The notes beneath the pieces are model-generated. The model had not been told where the DNA came from, ran no database searches, and saw only the letters and a program-made list of their open reading frames with translations. A DNA stretch of 64,000 nt from Kribbella soli. Its GTDB lineage: Bacteria; Actinomycetota; Actinomycetes; Propionibacteriales; Kribbellaceae. Below, piece by piece: positions 6,399-14,659 of this stretch (position 1 is its first letter; every line of letters begins with the position of its first letter). A program made the position numbers and the translations under genes. The stretch spans positions 1,054,001 to 1,118,000 of the forward strand of contig NZ_SJJZ01000003.1 in NCBI RefSeq assembly GCF_004331345.1, read 5' to 3'.

Positions 6399-7928
6399 TT
6401 GACCACCCGGGCCACCGGTACTGTCCCGTCCACCGACTTCCATCTCCACCGCAACACCGACTCCACCCAGCTCCGGGAGACGCAAGCGCGCCGGCCGGGC
6501 TTCAAGGACACCTTCAGCGCACTGCGGGTCCGCAACTTCCGCCTCCTGGTCAGCGGGTTGCTGATCAGCTCGACGGGCGGCTGGATCCAGCGCATCGCCC
6601 AGGACTGGCTGGTGCTCACGCTCACCGGCAGTGCCACCGCGGTCGGCATCACGACCGCGCTGCAGTTCCTCCCGACCCTCACGCTCGGTCTGTTCGGCGG
6701 CGTGATCGCGGACCGGTTCCCGAAGCGGAAGATCCTGCTGGTCACGCAGATCACGATGGGCACCTGTGCCGGCGTCCTCGCCCTGACCGCCTTCACCGGT
6801 CACGTCCAGGTCTGGCACGTCTACACGATGGCTTTCGTCCTCGGTCTCGCGACCGCGGTCGACAACCCGACCCGGCAGTCGTTCGTCACCGAACTCGTCC
6901 CGCGCGACACGGTCCGGAACGCGATCAGCATGGTGTCGTCGACGTTCCAGCTCGGCAGCCTGATCGGGCCCGCGCTCGGCGGTGTGCTGCTCGGCACGAT
7001 CGGCGCCGGCTGGGCGTTCGCGCTCAACGGGCTGACGTTCTTCGCGTCGATCAGCGCGCTGCTGCGGATGCGCGAGAGCGAGATGCCCGGGTTCCACGCG
7101 GCGCGCAAGGCGAGTGCCGGGATGCGGATCCGGGACGGCCTGCGCGACGGCGTCCGGTACGCGTTCCACGAGCCGGCCGTCCGCTGGGCGATCGCGCTGG
7201 TGGGTATCTACGGCATGTTCTGCATCAGCCTGCCGGTGACGCTGACCGCGTTCGCCGACCGGGTCTTCCACACCGGCGCTTCGGGGTACGGCGTACTGAA
7301 CTCGGTCGTCGCGTTCGGGGCCCTGGCGGGCGCACTGCTCTCGGCCCGCCGCGTCCGCCCGACTCGTCTGCGGAACCTGATCGGCATCGCGTGCCTGCTC
7401 ACGATCACCGAAGTACTGGCCGCGATCCAGCCCTCCCTGTGGACGTTCATCCCGGTGCTGGCGTCGATGGGCATGGCGACGCTGATGTTCCTGACCGCGG
7501 CGCAGTCGATGGTCCAGCTGACCACGCCGGACGGCCTGCGCGGCCGGGTGTCCGGGATCTACAACCTGGTCTTCATCGGGGGCGGCGCGATCGGCGGGCC
7601 GTTGGTCGGGTTCCTGGCCCAGCACTTCGGCGCCCGCTCGGCGCTGATGATCGCGGGCCTGGTCCCGGCGGTGGCGACGGTCGCGATCGGACTCCGGCTC
7701 CGGCGCGACGGCCGGCTCCGGCTGGTACTCGTCCGGACACGCTCCCCGTGGCACCAGGTCCCGATCCGCGTGAACCTGCAGCAGACCGAGATCCACCTGT
7801 CGGCCCCGAAGAGCACCCCACTGCCGAGCCGCACGTCCCGCCCGTTCGCACTCGGCCGCCGGCAGCACGCCCGCACCGACCCGCACCTACGCCCACTCCG
7901 CCCCCGCCGCCGCCCCCAGCACCACTGA
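6399..7928 (+). CDS. MFS transporter (DHA3/EntS-like exporter)
   Basis: 509 aa with a TTG start at 6399; conserved sequence begins about residue 33 (FSALRVRNFRLLVSG). About 12 hydrophobic segments, with the MFS loop motif GGVIADRFPKRKILLV between helices 2 and 3. Members of this group export siderophores, macrolides or other small molecules. The last 80 residues form an Arg/Pro-rich cytoplasmic tail that looks unconserved. Divergent LysR gene is its probable regulator. Followed by three strong hairpins. Confidence 0.88.
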   Translation: MTTRATGTVPSTDFHLHRNTDSTQLRETQARRPGFKDTFSALRVRNFRLLVSGLLISSTGGWIQRIAQDWLVLTLTGSATAVGITTALQFLPTLTLGLFGGVIADRFPKRKILLVTQITMGTCAGVLALTAFTGHVQVWHVYTMAFVLGLATAVDNPTRQSFVTELVPRDTVRNAISMVSSTFQLGSLIGPALGGVLLGTIGAGWAFALNGLTFFASISALLRMRESEMPGFHAARKASAGMRIRDGLRDGVRYAFHEPAVRWAIALVGIYGMFCISLPVTLTAFADRVFHTGASGYGVLNSVVAFGALAGALLSARRVRPTRLRNLIGIACLLTITEVLAAIQPSLWTFIPVLASMGMATLMFLTAAQSMVQLTTPDGLRGRVSGIYNLVFIGGGAIGGPLVGFLAQHFGARSALMIAGLVPAVATVAIGLRLRRDGRLRLVLVRTRSPWHQVPIRVNLQQTEIHLSAPKSTPLPSRTSRPFALGRRQHARTDPHLRPLRPRRRPQHH

Positions 7929-7931
7929 ACT

Positions 7932-7972
7932 CCCGGGGCAGGGCCGAGCTGCCTTCCCAGCCCTGCCCCGGG
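7932..7972. terminator. Hairpin A of a three-hairpin array
   Basis: CCCGGGGCAGGGC (7932-7944) pairs perfectly with GCCCTGCCCCGGG (7960-7972), 15-nt loop. It starts three bases after the stop of the MFS gene and is a likely terminator for it. Confidence 0.75.
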
Positions 7973-7974
7973 CC

Positions 7975-8033
7975 ACTTTGAGCACCCACCAACCATTTCT
8001 GGACGCGCTGCATGGTTGGTGGGTGCTCAAAGT
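7975..8033. repeat. Hairpin B: 22-bp perfect inverted repeat
   Basis: Bases 7975-7996 are perfectly complementary to 8012-8033, beginning ACTTTGAGCACCCACC and ending GGTGGGTGCTCAAAGT, with a 15-nt loop. It is exactly symmetrical and lies between two other GC-rich hairpins and between two convergent genes. It may be a bidirectional terminator, but its length and perfection are unusual for one. Confidence 0.85.
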
Positions 8034-8046
8034 CGTTCTGGCAAGG

Positions 8047-8080
8047 CTCGCGCCCCGGCTGGATCAGGCCGGGGCGCGAG
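8047..8080. terminator. Hairpin C, probable terminator of the lysyl oxidase gene
   Basis: CTCGCGCCCCGGC (8047-8059) pairs perfectly with GCCGGGGCGCGAG (8068-8080) over 8 nt. It lies 30 bp past the 3' end of the minus-strand lysyl oxidase-like gene. A further GCCGGC pair follows at about 8083-8100. Confidence 0.7.
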
Positions 8081-8109
8081 GTGCCGGCGGGCGGGCCGGC
8101 GAGGCGGCA

Positions 8110-9567
8110 TCAGGGAGCGTTGATGACGCCGACTGGGGGCACCTGGACGGTGCGGTGGTGCTTGGTGCCGCCGAGGACCACCTTGCGGAGGGCGACGTTG
8201 TTCTTCGTGCTGGACTCGAACAGCCGGTTCTCCGGGTTGGCCGTCACCTGGACGTAGTAGGTGCCGTTCGCCAGGTTCGTGATGTCGAAGGACTGGCCGG
8301 GCAGCGACTGCACGTAGGTGTCGCCGGAGCCGACGTCGAGGACCTCACGGACCGACAGCGAGCCGTGGTCGCCGCAGGCGGTGTGCAGGTCAGTGTTGTC
8401 CGGGTGCCAGTTCGCGTTCTTCACCGTGTAGTCGATGGAGTCCGTCGCGGCCAGGCAGAACGCCTCTTTCTGGCTGCGCACCACCTCGGTCTGCTTGGCG
8501 TTCAGCAGGCTGTAGCGGGCGAAGTCGGTGAAATGCCAATGGTTGTGGCCGTCCCGGCCGTCCCACTCCAGCGTCCCGGTGTTCTGGTACCCGACCTGCT
8601 TGCCCTGCGCGTTGTAGAAGTACTGGTACGCGTCCATCAGGTCCTTGCCCTGCCGCCGGAACCCGTCCAGCACCAGCGGTGACGGGCCCGCGTTCCACAC
8701 GGTCGCCGAGAACTGCAGGAAGTCCTTGTTCGCGTCCGGCGTACCTTCGTCGCCCGGCGCTACCACGATCCCCCACGCCGGCACCGGCCGCAGGTCCGGC
8801 TTCGGACCCTTCGGCACGCTCGCCTTGCCGGCCGGACGAGCCGCGTTCGGCTTCGGCGCCACTGAATTCGAGCTCATCTTCTGAGCCCCGGAGGTGTCGG
8901 ACTTCTGCACCGTCACGTTCAACTTCACCGACGAGTCCTTCGCGGGAATCTTGAGGAAGTCCCGGTACGCCTTGTTCACGGTCACCGTCGCCTTGTACTT
9001 GCCGGCGGCAAGTTGCACCGGGTCCCCGTCGCCGTACGTCCGCGCCGACCACCCGGTCTGCAGTCCCCACACCGCGCCCTGCGTGAACGGGTTCGCCGTA
9101 CAGCCGTCCGGGTACGGCGAGGTTGCCGGGGCATCCGGACGGGTCCGCGACCCGTCGCCGTTCAGGCAGACCGCCTGGTCCTTCTCGAGTACCTTCTTGC
9201 CCGCAGCATCGGTCAGCGTGATGTGCAGGAACTTCCCCAGTCCGGAGAAGCCCGTGACGAGCCCCTTCGGCAACTGCCGGACCGGCTTGCCGTGGACGTA
9301 CTGCGTCGCGACCACCGGCGAGCTGTACGACGCCCGCGTGGCACGGACCTCGATCGGTGCGTTGCCGGCCACCACATGCGTACCGAGATCCAGGTCGACG
9401 CCGTAGTCCACGACGCTGTCCAGAGTCACCTCGGTGCCTCCAGCAACCAACTTCAAAGCTGGCGGCGACGCCGATGACGCCGCCGATGCGCCGGCGGCCG
9501 CGAGTGCGACCAGACCGGCCGCCCCGGCCGCGGCGACCGCCGTCCGGCCGAGTTTCCTTGTGTTCAC
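8110..9567 (-). CDS. Secreted lysyl oxidase-like copper protein
   Basis: 485 aa with a clear signal peptide (residues 1-29, MNTRKLGRTAVAAAGAAGLV core, AxA site). The C-terminal 230 residues match the lysyl oxidase domain: the copper-binding cluster is HNHWHF (His341, His343, His345) inside GRDGHNHWHFTDFARYSL, and paired cysteines follow. Lysyl oxidases deaminate lysine or primary amines with copper and a lysyl-tyrosyl quinone. The N-terminal half has two beta-rich segments of unknown role joined by a Pro/Lys linker (about 240-265). Divergent from a secreted alpha-galactosidase, both exported. Confidence 0.85.
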   Translation of the reverse strand: MNTRKLGRTAVAAAGAAGLVALAAAGASAASSASPPALKLVAGGTEVTLDSVVDYGVDLDLGTHVVAGNAPIEVRATRASYSSPVVATQYVHGKPVRQLPKGLVTGFSGLGKFLHITLTDAAGKKVLEKDQAVCLNGDGSRTRPDAPATSPYPDGCTANPFTQGAVWGLQTGWSARTYGDGDPVQLAAGKYKATVTVNKAYRDFLKIPAKDSSVKLNVTVQKSDTSGAQKMSSNSVAPKPNAARPAGKASVPKGPKPDLRPVPAWGIVVAPGDEGTPDANKDFLQFSATVWNAGPSPLVLDGFRRQGKDLMDAYQYFYNAQGKQVGYQNTGTLEWDGRDGHNHWHFTDFARYSLLNAKQTEVVRSQKEAFCLAATDSIDYTVKNANWHPDNTDLHTACGDHGSLSVREVLDVGSGDTYVQSLPGQSFDITNLANGTYYVQVTANPENRLFESSTKNNVALRKVVLGGTKHHRTVQVPPVGVINAP

Positions 9568-9704
9568 GATGACGGAACCCCCTCCTGCCTCCGGCCGGCA
9601 TCCTCACGAGCCGGCCCGTTGCTGGTACGACGACCCGGGCGCGGAGCGAAGTTGATCAAGGTTCCATGGCGGTCCTGTCACACGAAGTAACAGAGCCTCA
9701 ATAC

Positions 9705-9734
9705 TTGACTGCGTAAATTAAGCCTGCCTAGGCT
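9705..9734 (+). promoter_or_regulatory. Promoter of alpha-galactosidase gene with overlapping inverted repeat
   Basis: TTGACT (9705-9710), 18 bp, TAGGCT (9729-9734) fits a housekeeping sigma promoter about 40 bp upstream of the start codon. The -10 region lies inside AGCCT-GCCT-AGGCT (9721-9734), a 5-bp-arm inverted repeat that could be a repressor site. Confidence 0.5.
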
Positions 9735-9773
9735 CGACGACGTCCGCTCACTCCTCCCCCGGAGGACGTTTCC

Positions 9774-11801
9774 ATGTCCTTGAGACGCCGTACCGCCATC
9801 GTCCTGGCTGCCGTCGCCCTGGTGTCGACAGCAGCCGCGACCGCCCCAGCTGATGCGGTCCAAGACCAGAAGCCCACCTATCCGCAGATCGCTGCCAAGC
9901 CGTACATGGGCTGGAGCAGCTGGAGTCTGCAGTCGACCAACTACCCGGGCGTCAATCCCGACGGCCCCGGCAGCTTCATCAACGAGAAGAACATCCTCAC
10001 CCAGGCGAACGCCCTGGCCACGAAGCTCAAGCCGTACGGCTACGAGTACATCAACATCGATGCCGGCTGGCAGGACGGCGGTGACGAGTACGGCCGCCCG
10101 GTCGCGATGGCGAAGCGGTTCCCCCGCGGCATGAAGGCGGTCGGCGACGACATCCACAAGCTCGGGCTGAAGTTCGGCATCTACACGACCGTCGGCCTCG
10201 GCATGGACGTCTACCGCGACGGCAACACCCCGATCTACGACGCGCCGGGCTGCTTCACGCGCGACATCGTGTACCCGGACCTGCGCAAGACGAACGGCTG
10301 GGACGCGGCGTACAAGATCAACTACGAAAGCCCCTGCGCGCAGAAGTACGCCGACTCGATCGCCCGCCTCTTTGCTAGCTGGGGCGTGGACTTCATCAAG
10401 ATGGACGGCGTCGGCCCGGGCTCCTGGAAGGGTGCGCCGGACGACCCGAACCACAACAACACCGAGGACGTCGAGGCCTGGTGGCGCGCGGTGCAGAACG
10501 CCGGCCGGCCGATGATGTACACGCTGTCGTGGTCGCTCAGCCACCGGTACGCCGATGTGTGGAAGCAGAACTCGAACGGCTGGCGGATCGACACCGACGT
10601 CGAGTGCTACTGCGACACGATCGTCAAATGGGACAGCTCGGTGAAGCAGCGTTGGTGGGACGTCGCGCAGTGGATCGACGACGCCGGGCCGGGGCACTGG
10701 AACAACCTGGACGCGATCAACGTCGGCGTCGGCGCGATGGACGGCCTGACGGACGCCGAACGCCAGTCCTACATGACGTTCTGGGCGATCAACTCTGCGC
10801 CGCTGTTCGCGGGCGACGATCTGACCAAGCTCGACGCGTACGGCCTGAAGCTACTGACGAACCGTGAGGTCATCGCGATCAACCAGTCCGGCAATCCGGC
10901 GCGTCCGCTGAACCAGGACCAGCTGCAGCAGGTCTGGTACGCCCAGAACGCGGACGGCAGTACGACGGTCGCACTGTTCAACCTGGCCGACTCCCCCGCC
11001 ACAGTGACCGGCAACTTCGACCAGCTCGGCATCGGCGGACAGGCCACGGTCCGCGACATCTGGGCGAACCAGAACACCCGGAACGTCTCCGGTTCGGTCA
11101 GCGCTCAGCTGCCCGCACACGGGTCGAAGCTGTACAAGATCACGCCGAATCAGTACGTGCCGGTGAGCATCCCCGCCGATCTGACCGCGACGGACGTCAG
11201 CCGTACGACGGTGTCGCTGAACTGGCGGCCCAGCGCGGGCGCGACGTCGTACCAGGTGTTTGCCAACGGCAAGCAGGTTGCGACGAGCACGAAGCCGGGC
11301 ACCGTGGTGGGCGGTCTGCAGCCGCAGACGCAGTACACGTTTACGGTGACGGGTGTGAAGTACGGCCGTACGTCGGACGCGAGCGCCGGGATCACCATGT
11401 ACACGTCGAAGTCCGGCGGGCCGGTGCGTTACGAGGCCGAGGCGCCGACCAGCACGCTGACCGGCGATGCGGGTGTCTCCGGATGCACGCTCTGCTCGGG
11501 CGGCTCCAAGATCGGCAACATCGGCTACTCGTCGACGGTGACGCTCAACGGCCTCACCGTGCCGGCCACGGGCACGTACCTGGTGAAGATCGCTTACACC
11601 GACGGCGACACCAGCCGGCAGAGCATGCTGACGGTCAACGGCACCGACAGTTACTGGGTGAACTACCACGGCCTCGGCGACAACGACTGGGGTACGCCGC
11701 AGGTCACCTACCTCCCGATGAAGCTGACCGCCGGATCGAACTCGATCAAGGTCAGCAATCCGAACGGCTACATCGCCGACATCGACTGGATCGCTGTGTA
11801 A
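9774..11801 (+). CDS. Secreted GH27 alpha-galactosidase with FnIII and CBM35 domains
   Basis: 675 aa, GGAGG ribosome site 10 bases upstream of ATG. Signal peptide 1-28. GH27 barrel about 40-370: YMGWSSWSL, INIDAGWQD, nucleophile Asp211 in FIKMDGVG, acid/base about Asp275 in WRIDTDV, then GHWNNLDAI. A beta-sandwich follows to about 460, a fibronectin-III domain about 463-545, and a C-terminal CBM35-type carbohydrate-binding domain (VRYEAEAPTSTL to the end DIDWIAV). It would release alpha-linked galactose (or L-arabinopyranose) from plant or microbial polysaccharides outside the cell. Followed by a strong terminator. Confidence 0.93.
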   Translation: MSLRRRTAIVLAAVALVSTAAATAPADAVQDQKPTYPQIAAKPYMGWSSWSLQSTNYPGVNPDGPGSFINEKNILTQANALATKLKPYGYEYINIDAGWQDGGDEYGRPVAMAKRFPRGMKAVGDDIHKLGLKFGIYTTVGLGMDVYRDGNTPIYDAPGCFTRDIVYPDLRKTNGWDAAYKINYESPCAQKYADSIARLFASWGVDFIKMDGVGPGSWKGAPDDPNHNNTEDVEAWWRAVQNAGRPMMYTLSWSLSHRYADVWKQNSNGWRIDTDVECYCDTIVKWDSSVKQRWWDVAQWIDDAGPGHWNNLDAINVGVGAMDGLTDAERQSYMTFWAINSAPLFAGDDLTKLDAYGLKLLTNREVIAINQSGNPARPLNQDQLQQVWYAQNADGSTTVALFNLADSPATVTGNFDQLGIGGQATVRDIWANQNTRNVSGSVSAQLPAHGSKLYKITPNQYVPVSIPADLTATDVSRTTVSLNWRPSAGATSYQVFANGKQVATSTKPGTVVGGLQPQTQYTFTVTGVKYGRTSDASAGITMYTSKSGGPVRYEAEAPTSTLTGDAGVSGCTLCSGGSKIGNIGYSSTVTLNGLTVPATGTYLVKIAYTDGDTSRQSMLTVNGTDSYWVNYHGLGDNDWGTPQVTYLPMKLTAGSNSIKVSNPNGYIADIDWIAV

Positions 11802-11813
11802 CCCCACCGATCC

Positions 11814-11844
11814 GCGGGGCCGGTACCACCAGGGCCGGCCCCGC
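11814..11844. terminator. Terminator between alpha-galactosidase and SnoaL-like genes
   Basis: GCGGGGCCGG (11814-11823) pairs with CCGGCCCCGC (11835-11844), 11-nt loop, in the 48-bp gap between two convergent genes; probably serves both. Confidence 0.75.
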
Positions 11845-11849
11845 ACTTC

Positions 11850-12236
11850 TCACCGCGGTTCGACCGTGTAACGGATGGTCTGGCCGACGATCTTCCCGTC
11901 CTCGATCAGATACGAGTCCACACCGTCGCGGACCTGAACCTGCGAGTCCTGATACGTCCACTCGAGGAGCCCGACCCGGCCCTCGACGGCGACGTAGGTG
12001 TAGTCGAACGCCTTGTGCTCCGGCAGCTCGGCGGCCAGCATCAACGCGAGCTCCCGCACCCCGCCGTGGCCCCGGAATGTGCCCCGGCTCATCAAGATCA
12101 CGATGTCCTCGGACACGTTCCGGCGCAGATCTTCGGCCAGCAGCTCCTCGAGCGACGGGGTCCCGGCCCAGTTGTTCGCGATGTTCAGATGATCGTCCAG
12201 CACCTCACGTGCCGATCGCTGGCTCAAGTCCCCCAC
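11850..12236 (-). CDS. SnoaL-like (NTF2-fold) protein
   Basis: 128 aa from GTG at 12236, chosen because GGCGGGGGAGGA stands just before it. Pattern of the NTF2-like polyketide-cyclase/ketosteroid-isomerase family: helical start (AREVLDDHLNIANN), then curved sheet with RGTFRGHGGVRELA and DGVDSYLIEDGKIVGQTIRYTV. These small cavity proteins are enzymes or ligand binders; function here cannot be assigned. Convergent with the alpha-galactosidase gene, divergent from the DUF427 gene. Confidence 0.75.
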   Translation of the reverse strand: MGDLSQRSAREVLDDHLNIANNWAGTPSLEELLAEDLRRNVSEDIVILMSRGTFRGHGGVRELALMLAAELPEHKAFDYTYVAVEGRVGLLEWTYQDSQVQVRDGVDSYLIEDGKIVGQTIRYTVEPR

Positions 12237-12309
12237 GATTCCTCCCCCGCCTTGCAGTAGGACTTCATGTTGCGCTGCCGGCCCCGCCCGCACAAGCTTT
12301 ACTGGACGA

Positions 12310-13077
12310 ATGAGCGCCTACCCCGAACCCCTGATCCCGCCCGGCGGCACCGCGCCGGTCCCGCGGCGGATCCGCGCGATGCTCGACGACCGCGTCGTCC
12401 TCGACACGACGGACGCGATCTACCTCTGGGAGTTCCCGCCGTACCCGCAGTACTACGTCCCGCTCGCGGACGTCGCCGACGGGCTGCTGACCGACACCGG
12501 CGAAACCAAGACGTTCGCGCACGGTGACGCGAGGGTGCACGCCGCGGGCGTCGGCAAGGCCTGGGTGTACGACGAGGGCGTCGCGAAGGGCCGTGTGCGG
12601 TTCCAGTGGGACGCGCTCGACAGCTGGTTCGAGGAGGACGAGGAGGTCTTCGTCCACCCGCGGAACCCGTACTCCCGGGTCGACGCGATCAAGTCCACCC
12701 GTCACATCACGGTCTCCGCCGACGGCCAGCTCCTCGCCGACTCCACCGCGACCGTCATCGTTTTCGAGACCGGACTACCACCGCGCTACTACTTCCCGAG
12801 AACGTCCGTCCAACTCGAGCACCTCACCCCGTCCGACAAAGTCACGGCCTGCCCGTACAAAGGCCGCACGTCGGCGTACTGGTCGGTCCCCTCGGTCCCG
12901 GACGTCGCCTGGTCCTACGACTTCCCGACCGCGCCGCTGCTCCCGGTCGCCGGCCACGTCGCGTTCTTCAACGAGAACGTCGACATCACCATCGACGGCG
13001 TACCGCAGGAACGCCCGATCACCCCGTTCTCGAACCCAACCCAGCGACCAACTGACGGAAATGTGAGCAGGCCGTGA
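12310..13077 (+). CDS. DUF427 domain protein (two-copy)
   Basis: 255 aa. Two copies of the small DUF427 beta-fold are visible: about 20-110 (RAMLDDRVVLDTTDAIYLWE) and about 135-235 (ITVSADGQLLADSTATVIVF, then YFPRTSVQLEHLTPS and CPYKGRTSAYW). No biochemical role is firmly known. The last 59 bp are antisense to the 3' end of the MerR gene, so the C-terminus may be a poorly conserved extension. Confidence 0.8.
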   Translation: MSAYPEPLIPPGGTAPVPRRIRAMLDDRVVLDTTDAIYLWEFPPYPQYYVPLADVADGLLTDTGETKTFAHGDARVHAAGVGKAWVYDEGVAKGRVRFQWDALDSWFEEDEEVFVHPRNPYSRVDAIKSTRHITVSADGQLLADSTATVIVFETGLPPRYYFPRTSVQLEHLTPSDKVTACPYKGRTSAYWSVPSVPDVAWSYDFPTAPLLPVAGHVAFFNENVDITIDGVPQERPITPFSNPTQRPTDGNVSRP

Positions 13078-13405
13078 AATCAGGTTCTGCGCAGGTCAGT
13101 GCATGCGAGATCAGCCGCTTGGACTCCTGAGCCTGCCGGATCTGCTCGTCGAGCAGCGCGTCCTGCTCGCCGAGCACCGCGCGACGTTCGGAGCCGTTCG
13201 GGGCGTCGAACATACGGCGGATCTGCGCGAGGCTCAGGCCCGCTGCCTTCGCGCGCTGGATCATGACCACGCGCCCGACGTCCGACTCGTCGTACCGCCG
13301 GCGACCAGCGACGCGCTCCGGGGTGAGCAGGCCCTCGTCCTCCCAATGGCGGAGGACATGGGTGGCGAGCCCGAAGCGCTCGGCGAGCTCGCCGATGGTC
13401 AGCAT
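13019..13405 (-). CDS. MerR family transcriptional regulator
   Basis: 128 aa. N-terminal MerR HTH: LTIGELAERFGLATHVLRHW, then EDEGLLTPERVAGRRRYDESDV. Dimerisation helix about 80-110; no metal-binding cysteine pattern apart from CAEPDFTACSH near the end, which holds two cysteines nine residues apart and could bind a ligand. Its ATG shares one base with the stop of the SDR gene (TGATG), so the two are coupled, SDR first. Likely regulates this operon. Confidence 0.88.
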   Translation of the reverse strand: MLTIGELAERFGLATHVLRHWEDEGLLTPERVAGRRRYDESDVGRVVMIQRAKAAGLSLAQIRRMFDAPNGSERRAVLGEQDALLDEQIRQAQESKRLISHALTCAEPDFTACSHFRQLVAGLGSRTG

Positions 13406-14178
13406 CAGATGCCGGCGGTCGTTGCGCCGTCCATGGTGATGATCGAGGCGGTGACATAGCTGGCCCGGGGCGAGGCGAGGAAGATCGCGACGTCGGCGAC
13501 CTCCTGCGGCTCGCCGGCTCGGCCCATCGGGATCTCGCGGACCATCTCCTGAAGCAGCTCGTCCTTCGGCTTGCCGGTCGCCCGCACCGCGGCTTCCAGC
13601 CCCTCGTCGACCCGGGAGGTGCGCGTCATGCCTGGGTTGATCACGTTCACCCGGACGCCCTGCCCCGCGTACGCCTTCGCGTAGCCGGCCGACGCCAGCA
13701 TCAGCGCCGCGTTCGCCGCGCCGCCACCGATGTGCAACGGGTTCGCCGCGCGACCACCCTGGCCGACGACGTTCACGACCGCGCCGCTGCCGCGTTCCGC
13801 CATCCCACGGATCACGGCCTCGGTCGCGTGCATGTACGTGAAGTACTTCGCGTCCATCGAGGCATGCAGCGCCGTACTGTCCAGCTCGTCGACCGGCGTC
13901 CGGCGGGCCGCGCCGGCGCAGTTGATCAGGATGTCCGGTACGCCGATCCGCTCGAAGGCGGCGCGCGTCGCGTCGGCGTCGGTGAGGTCGACCGCTTCGG
14001 CCTGGAAGCTCAGGCCCTTGGCTGCGAGTTCGTCCTGCGCCTTCGCCAGGTTGCCGGCGTCCCGCGAGATGCCTACGACCACCACACCCTCACGCGCCAG
14101 CGCCTCGACACAGGCCAGCCCGATCCCCTTGCTCGCACCGGTGACCACCGCGGTCTTCCCGGACAGTTCCAGCTCCAC
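13405..14178 (-). CDS. SDR-family protein lacking the canonical catalytic residues
   Basis: 257 aa Rossmann protein: TGASKGIG (14-21) binds NAD(P), and NCAGA (86-90) and NVINPGM follow. In the active-site segment PLHIGGGAANAALM, aligning AANAAL with the usual YSASKAAL puts Gly152 at the catalytic Tyr and Asn156 at the Lys; the Ser position (about 139) is Gly. So the Ser-Tyr-Lys triad is gone although the cofactor motif is intact. It may use another mechanism or be a cofactor sensor. First gene of an operon with MerR. Confidence 0.85.
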   Translation of the reverse strand: MELELSGKTAVVTGASKGIGLACVEALAREGVVVVGISRDAGNLAKAQDELAAKGLSFQAEAVDLTDADATRAAFERIGVPDILINCAGAARRTPVDELDSTALHASMDAKYFTYMHATEAVIRGMAERGSGAVVNVVGQGGRAANPLHIGGGAANAALMLASAGYAKAYAGQGVRVNVINPGMTRTSRVDEGLEAAVRATGKPKDELLQEMVREIPMGRAGEPQEVADVAIFLASPRASYVTASIITMDGATTAGI

Positions 14179-14186
14179 GTGACTCC

Positions 14187-14567
14187 TCAGATGTTGGCGT
14201 CGTACTCGTCGCGGGCCTCGGCGATCTCGTCCATGTGGTCGTAGGCCCAGGTCCGCATCGTCGCGACGGCAGCGGCCAGACTCAGGCCGAGCGGGGTCAG
14301 CGTATAGCTGACCGTCACCGGCACAGTAGGAAGAACATCACGCCGTACGACGCCATCCCGCTCGAGGTGACGCAAGGTCTGAGTGAGCATCTTCTGCGTG
14401 ATGCCCTCGATGACCGACTTGAGCTGGCCGGACCGCAGCGTGCCGTGCTTCTCCAGCGTGCTGATCACGAGCATCGTCCAGGTGTCGCCGATCCGGCCCA
14501 GCACCTGACGTGTCGGGCAGGCGCCCTTGGTGGCGTCCCACTTACCTCTGACCTGGTCGGTATCCAT
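14187..14567 (-). CDS. HxlR family transcriptional regulator
   Basis: 126 aa from ATG at 14567. Typical HxlR winged helix: CPTRQVLGRIGDTWTMLVIS, GITQKMLTQTLRHLERDGVV, then YTLTPLGLSL. Cys17 at the start of helix 1 matches the redox- or electrophile-sensing cysteine of YodB/HypR-type members. It is divergent from an MDR-type quinone reductase fusion; HxlR proteins commonly repress such detoxifying reductases, so quinone or aldehyde sensing is a reasonable inference. Confidence 0.9.
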   Translation of the reverse strand: MDTDQVRGKWDATKGACPTRQVLGRIGDTWTMLVISTLEKHGTLRSGQLKSVIEGITQKMLTQTLRHLERDGVVRRDVLPTVPVTVSYTLTPLGLSLAAAVATMRTWAYDHMDEIAEARDEYDANI

Positions 14568-14571
14568 TTGG

Positions 14572-14582
14572 TGCCTAAGGCA
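14572..14582. promoter_or_regulatory. Candidate HxlR operator
   Basis: TGCCT-A-AGGCA, an interrupted palindrome 4 bp upstream of the hxlR-like start in the 92-bp divergent promoter. Short, so only suggestive. Confidence 0.3.
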
Positions 14583-14659
14583 GTAATGAGTGCTGTCTTC
14601 CCACCGCGACGAGGGGTTCGTAGCGTCGTTGGCGAGTCTACGCACGGAGGACAACACAG

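Noticed and set aside
6120..7886. 588-codon frame antisense to the MFS exporter
   Set aside because: Low-complexity Arg/Asp-rich translation and no motif; the plus-strand MFS is clear.
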